Part shown: piece by piece, positions 59,621-64,000 of the stretch
Layout: each line of letters begins with the position of its first letter
Position numbering within the stretch: the first letter of the stretch is position 1
The notes under the pieces: model-generated
What the model was told of the DNA's origin: nothing
Database searches by the model: none
Seen by the model: only the letters and a program-made list of their open reading frames with translations
DNA from: Rhynchopus euleeides
Taxonomy: Eukaryota; Euglenozoa; Diplonemea; Diplonemida; Diplonemidae
Direction of reading: 5' to 3'
Length of the DNA stretch: 64,000 nt
Assembly: GCA_963210315.1 (NCBI GenBank)
Contig: OY723252.1
Coordinates: forward strand, 310,001 to 374,000
Position numbers and translations under genes: made by a program

Positions 59621-62479
59621 TCAACGAGGCGGGCGCGCTGGTAAAAGTGTAGGTGGCATCGACACTGGTGGCAACTCCACGGGGTGTGTGGCCTGCGTCC
59701 CTCGCGTGTACGCGTCTGCGCGTTGGTCGTGGGTCGCAACCCAGTGTGGAATAAGTCGTATCTGCTGGCGGCGCGCTGTTGTGTATATCTCCTGCAGCAG
59801 GAGGTTGCCTCGGTAGTTGGCGCAGTGGCCCTTCCGGAGCGCGAACACCAGGCCGAGGTTGTCTATGTGGCAGGTTACGCTTGCCTCCCTCACACGCTGC
59901 ATCATGCGCACCCCCTGCCACACTGCATACGCTTCCTTCAGGAAGATGTTCGTGTCCGCGTCGCTCCCTTCGAACGCCCCTTGGGACACTGACTCCCCTC
60001 CCGGCAGCACGAGCACCGCCGCCCACGCCGTGGATGACGCGTCTGTCCAGAGCTCAATGGTCGGTGGCGGGTTCTGCGGCGTATACCACTCGTTGTCCTC
60101 GATGAGGCGTGCCCGCGCCACTGTCTCCGCCTGCACCGACGGAGGTACTGCGACCCTGGAGTCCCATCGGGCGTTGTTTGAGTGCGTCTGCTTCGCGATG
60201 CGCCGCACGAAGGACAACACGGCTGGCATGTAACACATCGGTGTCCGCATCACATACGACTGCCAGACGAAAGACCCGAATACTCTGAACGCCCTGCGTG
60301 GTGTCGTGTGGCCGTTGACGACTTCCTTGTACTCTTCCCGTCCGAGGACTTTTTGCACCCAGGCTGTGTCCATGTGGAAACGGTGTCGCGTCAGGTCGAA
60401 GTGGATCCCGAACACTGTGAAGTCCTGCAGCGGCACGCCGTGTTGTGTGTCGTCGAAGTTCAGGGCGGCCCCCACCTTCTCGCAGCGGCTGATGAAGTCG
60501 GCGTACCTCGCCTGTGCCTCTGGTAGGGAGTCTCCGACAGCGATGAAGTTGTCAATCCAGACTATTCCGTGCTCTGGCGGGAGCAGCACGCGTGCGCTGC
60601 GGTTCGCGATTGCCGGGGAATGTGACCACCCCATGCACATGACAGTCAGGAAGGTCTTCACGAATGTCTTTCTCTCCCCGCCTAGGCGCACTTCGAAATA
60701 GCGTTGGATCTCCTTGTGTACGGGGAACTGGTAGAACCAGCTGCGTGCATCTGCCATCACCACCCAGCTCGCCGCGGCCACTCGCTGTGTCACCTCCGTG
60801 ATGTCCTGCAAACGCATGTCCGGTGGGCGTGTCATCAGTGCATTTAGCCGCCTTGCGTCGACGATGAAACGTTGGCCCCCAGACTTCTTGGACACGGTGA
60901 ACGCTGGCAGCGTGAGGTACGGGTGTGCATCCGCCTCCGTCAGGACGCCATACTCAACCAAGGTGTCCAGGTGGTGCAACATGTGGCGTGATACCTTCCT
61001 CCCCGTTTTACGTAGTTCTTGGCGGGCCTCGGGAAGCAGTGCGTCAGCGAAAGCGGCTGGCTTGGTGATGAGGTCCAAGACCCCCGTCAGTTCACCCTCG
61101 CTGTCCAACCGTCGCAGTTCCTTGAGATTGAGGCGCGAGGTGCAGATCTCCGCGATGTAGTCCTCTTCCTCCGACAGCTCCGTCTTCGCGTTGGCTGGCC
61201 GTATCACCTTCCCCCCCGTGCACACACCCAAGTCCTCCCCGTAGAGGTCCTCGACACCCGGACCGTACGACTCTGCGCTATCCACCTCGCTCCACGCTTC
61301 CTCATCACTGGGTGGTGGGTCGGACGCGGCTTCGTCGGGTGTGGCATCTTCGTAGTAGCGGCGCGCTGCGAACAGCCTCGTGGTCCCCGGGAAGTGGGTT
61401 GCTGTCAGGGGTTTTGGCTGTGTGCGCGTCGTCCCCCCTTGCTGTCGTTTTTTCTTCACCACTCGATCTTCGCCGACACCTGTGCTGTCTCGCGCGCGTG
61501 TGCGTTTTCCGCCGCTGATACGTAACGCATCACACCGTCGACCGTCGCGTGTCTCGAGAGGAGGCGCACCTCCTCCAGTGGAACGTTCTTTCGCGCAAGC
61601 TGTGTGAGTGCCCCCCTCCGCAGAGAGTGTGCCGTGAGCCCCCTCCGTGCCCGCTTGACGGCTTTTACCACGGTCCGGTAGGTGACGTCCGCCGGGAACA
61701 GTCTCGTCTCTCCTGCTCTGCGCGCCCTGCGGAGGCGGTGTCGGAGGATACGGTGTAGGTCCTTCGGCAGGGAGATCCCTGTGATGTGACCCATGTGGAA
61801 GGGGTCCGCCTTCGACTGGGTCCAGCGCACGTATATCGGCTCGCTGCGCTTTTCCGCTGTGACGTCCTTCACATCCAAGCGCAGTGCGTCCGAGGCCCTT
61901 GCCGCACCCCCCCACATGATGCCGAGCAGCAGTTTCACGAGGGGACGTGGCTCCTTCGCTAGCGCCTCCCGGATGTTGTGGGCTGTTGCTGGTTCTGCTT
62001 GCTTCAGTGGTCGTAGTGCTCCTCCCCGTTTCAGCGCCCGCCTGTAGTCCGCCACAATTTGTTTTCCGTCGAGGGGGAACGCTGCGAAGCGTCTGAGTGC
62101 TGCTGCAAGGTTGTTGAGGTACTGGAGGGCGGACTGCACTGATAGCCCGTCCTTCCGTTGCTTCGTGACCCACAGCACCGCCCCTTCGTCGTGTGGCAGT
62201 GTTCGCCTCTCCGCTTTCATCCACCCTTCCCGGAACTGCGAGTACCTGTCGTATGTGCGGCGGAGGGCCCCCCAGTATGTGGGTGCGAGGGCTTGGGCCA
62301 GGGTGTGTTGCAGTTCCTGGCGAATGGTGGTTGCTTCCTCCGGGGTCACGCTCGTCTCGGTCTTGCGGGGGCGTCCTCTTGTTGACGGGGGGGCAGATGG
62401 TACTGCCTTCACATACACTACCGCGGCGGGGGGGAGGGTCGTGGCCCGCGGGCGTCCCCTGCTGGTGTCGGGGAGTCAC
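59621..62479 (-). CDS. Reverse transcriptase-RNase H frame of the YR element (right copy)
   Basis: Mirror of 32821-35679. The RT core is about 60370-60960 and RNase H about 59680-60060. The part above about 61450 overlaps the YR frame and is probably non-coding in this frame. Confidence 0.75.
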   Translation of the reverse strand: MTPRHQQGTPAGHDPPPRRGSVCEGSTICPPVNKRTPPQDRDERDPGGSNHHSPGTATHPGPSPRTHILGGPPPHIRQVLAVPGRVDESGEANTATRRRGGAVGHEATEGRAISAVRPPVPQQPCSSTQTLRSVPPRRKTNCGGLQAGAETGRSTTTTEASRTSNSPQHPGGASEGATSPRETAARHHVGGCGKGLGRTALGCEGRHSGKAQRADIRALDPVEGGPLPHGSHHRDLPAEGPTPYPPTPPPQGAQSRRDETVPGGRHLPDRGKSRQAGTEGAHGTLSAEGGTHTACAKERSTGGGAPPLETRDGRRCDALRISGGKRTRARDSTGVGEDRVVKKKRQQGGTTRTQPKPLTATHFPGTTRLFAARRYYEDATPDEAASDPPPSDEEAWSEVDSAESYGPGVEDLYGEDLGVCTGGKVIRPANAKTELSEEEDYIAEICTSRLNLKELRRLDSEGELTGVLDLITKPAAFADALLPEARQELRKTGRKVSRHMLHHLDTLVEYGVLTEADAHPYLTLPAFTVSKKSGGQRFIVDARRLNALMTRPPDMRLQDITEVTQRVAAASWVVMADARSWFYQFPVHKEIQRYFEVRLGGERKTFVKTFLTVMCMGWSHSPAIANRSARVLLPPEHGIVWIDNFIAVGDSLPEAQARYADFISRCEKVGAALNFDDTQHGVPLQDFTVFGIHFDLTRHRFHMDTAWVQKVLGREEYKEVVNGHTTPRRAFRVFGSFVWQSYVMRTPMCYMPAVLSFVRRIAKQTHSNNARWDSRVAVPPSVQAETVARARLIEDNEWYTPQNPPPTIELWTDASSTAWAAVLVLPGGESVSQGAFEGSDADTNIFLKEAYAVWQGVRMMQRVREASVTCHIDNLGLVFALRKGHCANYRGNLLLQEIYTTARRQQIRLIPHWVATHDQRADAYTRGTQATHPVELPPVSMPPTLLPARPPR
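61456..62418 (-). CDS. Tyrosine recombinase of the YR element (right copy)
   Basis: Same 320-residue product as the left copy, with the same recombinase boxes. Confidence 0.88.
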   Translation of the reverse strand: MYVKAVPSAPPSTRGRPRKTETSVTPEEATTIRQELQHTLAQALAPTYWGALRRTYDRYSQFREGWMKAERRTLPHDEGAVLWVTKQRKDGLSVQSALQYLNNLAAALRRFAAFPLDGKQIVADYRRALKRGGALRPLKQAEPATAHNIREALAKEPRPLVKLLLGIMWGGAARASDALRLDVKDVTAEKRSEPIYVRWTQSKADPFHMGHITGISLPKDLHRILRHRLRRARRAGETRLFPADVTYRTVVKAVKRARRGLTAHSLRRGALTQLARKNVPLEEVRLLSRHATVDGVMRYVSAAENAHARETAQVSAKIEW

Positions 62480-63546
62480 TGTCGCTTGCCTTTCCCCCCC
62501 CGTCCTTTGTGATGGCCCTTTCCCGAGTAGGGCGCGGGGCGGTCCTGCGTGTTACGCTCCTGCAGGAACCGCTCCTGAAACGCGGCCCGCCTCTCCTGTG
62601 TGTCGTCCTGCGTGGCCCGCCCCTCCCGGAGTAGGCGCCCGTGTGTCACCGCATCGTACTTCGCTGGGTCCATAATCTTCGCCTTTGCCAGGTAGAGGCG
62701 GGCGCCCGCGCGCCCCTTCAGGAGAAAGTGCGAGTTCATAACGACGATTGTCTTGTGGAGGGCCTCGGTAAAGCGATCCGGATCATCGTCGTCGCGGATC
62801 AGTCCCATTGTCTGAAACAGAGCGTCGAAGGCCTGGATGAGCTGGTGTTGCCAGTCTGGTGAGCTCGGGGCATCGCTGAGCTCCGCCTGTCGGAAAACCC
62901 GGGATACCTCAGCTTTCACCAACCTGCGTCCGGGGACAGTGGCGATCGACGATCCCCAGGTCGACACGATGTGGGCGGAGAAATCGGCGGGCAGCTCGGC
63001 CTCCGTCCGCTGCAGCGCCTTCTGCAGGGTGGCGATCTGCTTCGCCTGCGTCTCCACGGTCTTCTTCAGCTCCTTCTGTTCCTTCTCCAGCCGGCCTGTC
63101 AATTTCAGCAGGTACTCCAGCGAGTTCGCCACGCGGAGATCGGTGTTCGAGTCGGCGGGGTGGTGTGCGTCCCTGTGCTGGAGGCCCGTGCCACTCTGGC
63201 TGTCCGCCTCGCTGTACTCCCCGTCCTCGCCTAGCTCGCCCGTCGCTGCTGCCAGGTCCGCCGCGGTCTCCTCGTCGACTGCCTGCCGGACCCATGCGCA
63301 CTCGGGGCACACCCAGCCCCTGTCCCCTGCGCCCTCGAGCCATTCGGGGACGACGTGCGCCGGGATGTGCTCTCTCAAGCACGTCCTGACCGTGGTCCCA
63401 CCGCAGTCGTGGCAGCTGAATGCGGTCCTGGCTGTGTGTGTAGTATTGCACGTTTCGAATATGCACTCGGGGCGACGCTCTGCTGGCTCGTTGTCGGGGT
63501 GGGCGGGGTCGGGAACCTTCAGGGTGTCCCAATCCAGAGTGGCCAT
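62476..63546 (-). CDS. Gag-like protein of the YR element (right copy)
   Basis: Mirror of 31754-32824: zinc-binding-like Cys pairs, coiled coil and basic tail. Confidence 0.7.
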   Translation of the reverse strand: MATLDWDTLKVPDPAHPDNEPAERRPECIFETCNTTHTARTAFSCHDCGGTTVRTCLREHIPAHVVPEWLEGAGDRGWVCPECAWVRQAVDEETAADLAAATGELGEDGEYSEADSQSGTGLQHRDAHHPADSNTDLRVANSLEYLLKLTGRLEKEQKELKKTVETQAKQIATLQKALQRTEAELPADFSAHIVSTWGSSIATVPGRRLVKAEVSRVFRQAELSDAPSSPDWQHQLIQAFDALFQTMGLIRDDDDPDRFTEALHKTIVVMNSHFLLKGRAGARLYLAKAKIMDPAKYDAVTHGRLLREGRATQDDTQERRAAFQERFLQERNTQDRPAPYSGKGHHKGRGGKGKRQ

Positions 63547-63955
63547 CTTCTCTGTTACGCAGCTCGGCGTAGTTACTGTTCCTGTCCTATTCACGCAGCT
63601 CGGCGTAGTTTCTGTTCCTCTCCTATTCACGCAGCTCGGCGTAGTTTCTGTTTCTCTCCTATACACGCAGCTCGGCGTAGTTTCTGTTCCTCTCCTATAC
63701 ACGCAGCTCGGCGTACTCCCTCAGCCCGTTCTGTTCCTCTCCTATACACGCAGCTCGGCGTACTCTGTCCGCTTCTGTCACTCTTGCTCCCCTCTTGATT
63801 CTCTCGCCTGCTTGATAGTTTGATGCGTTGACGCTTCTACACACAAAACCCTGAACTGATCACACCCTGAGCCTGATGAAGGGTGGGGTTAGTGTATAGA
63901 GCACGTTTGGTTGCAGCTGTGGTGGGGCGCTTTCCGCTCACACGAGTGTGCTTAA

Positions 63956-64000
63956 GAATAAAAATTTACACAAATATTTTTCGACTTCCTGAGGCCAAAA
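63956..64000. other. Flank outside the right arm
   Basis: AT-rich 45 bp unrelated to the flank outside the left arm. Too short to annotate. Confidence 0.6.

Larger units (their letters stand above)
54885..63955 (-). repeat. Right arm of the 9.1-kb inverted duplication
   Basis: Mirror of 31298-40415. From the inner edge outward it holds the 5' part of the WD40 gene, the repeat-rich 2.4 kb and the YR retroelement, ending at the A1 terminus of that element (63955). Sequence beyond (63956-64000) differs from the sequence beyond the left arm. Confidence 0.95.
59320..63955 (-). mobile_element. Tyrosine-recombinase retrotransposon (PAT/Ngaro-like), right copy
   Basis: Mirror copy of the element at 31298-35979, also apparently whole. 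It has the same order on the minus strand: A1 at 63955, leader repeats with one 47-bp unit fewer, Gag, YR, RT-RH, then B1-A2-B2 ending at 59320. It is near identical to the left copy and was duplicated with its flank rather than inserted separately. Confidence 0.85.

Overview
The window looks like nuclear DNA of a GC-rich, intron-poor single-celled eukaryote. Several very long frames run without introns (11.0 kb and 7.4 kb). The proteins are of eukaryotic type: EGF-like, IPT/TIG and C-type-lectin-like domains, secreted WD40 propellers with Pro/Thr linkers, and DUF4116 arrays. The long intergenic stretches are full of dispersed repeats, foldback elements and retroelements. I cannot fix the lineage from sequence alone. 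A euglenozoan, for example a diplonemid, is possible: single-exon giant genes, polypyrimidine-AG tracts between co-oriented genes, and a tyrosine-recombinase retroelement with the recombinase ahead of the reverse transcriptase. This is a low-confidence guess. No rRNA, tRNA or CRISPR array was recognised.

Layout. 1-12.4 kb: a minus-strand tandem array of one gene family, each member an N-terminal ubiquitin-like domain followed by about 22 DUF4116 repeats. Copy 0 is cut by the window edge, copy 1 is intact, copy 2 is broken by two insertions and copy 3 is broken by internal deletions. A fourth member (copy 4, 27.2-29.3 kb) has lost its normal 5' end. A shrunken fragment of the giant gene lies just upstream of copy 1 and reads in frame into it. 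12.4-15.2 kb: repeats, a small Lys/Ala/Pro-rich frame, a hypothetical ORF and a TA-flanked MITE. 15.2-26.2 kb: one 3678-codon minus-strand gene for a giant multidomain cell-surface membrane protein. 29.3-31.3 kb: intergenic, with a 47-unit 10-bp minisatellite.

31.3-64 kb is dominated by a near-identical inverted duplication. The arms are 31298-40415 and 54885-63955, with a 14.5-kb spacer. Each arm carries, from outside in, an apparently whole DIRS/PAT/Ngaro-type tyrosine-recombinase retrotransposon, about 2.4 kb of dispersed repeats, and the 5' part of a secreted WD40-repeat gene. The right-arm WD40 gene is complete (six near-identical propeller modules plus one diverged). The left-arm copy ends at the duplication breakpoint inside module 2. 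The spacer holds a seven-TM protein gene of probable CREST superfamily, two foldback/TIR elements, and several copies of a 52-bp hairpin repeat bounded by GT and AG.

The most notable points are the giant inverted duplication whose outer edge coincides with the retroelement terminus; the gag-YR-RT-RH order in that element; the imperfect palindrome GCGTCAACGC shared by the element's recombination junctions and unrelated repeats; the introner-like 52-bp hairpin repeats; and the ubiquitin-like/DUF4116 gene family with its decaying members.
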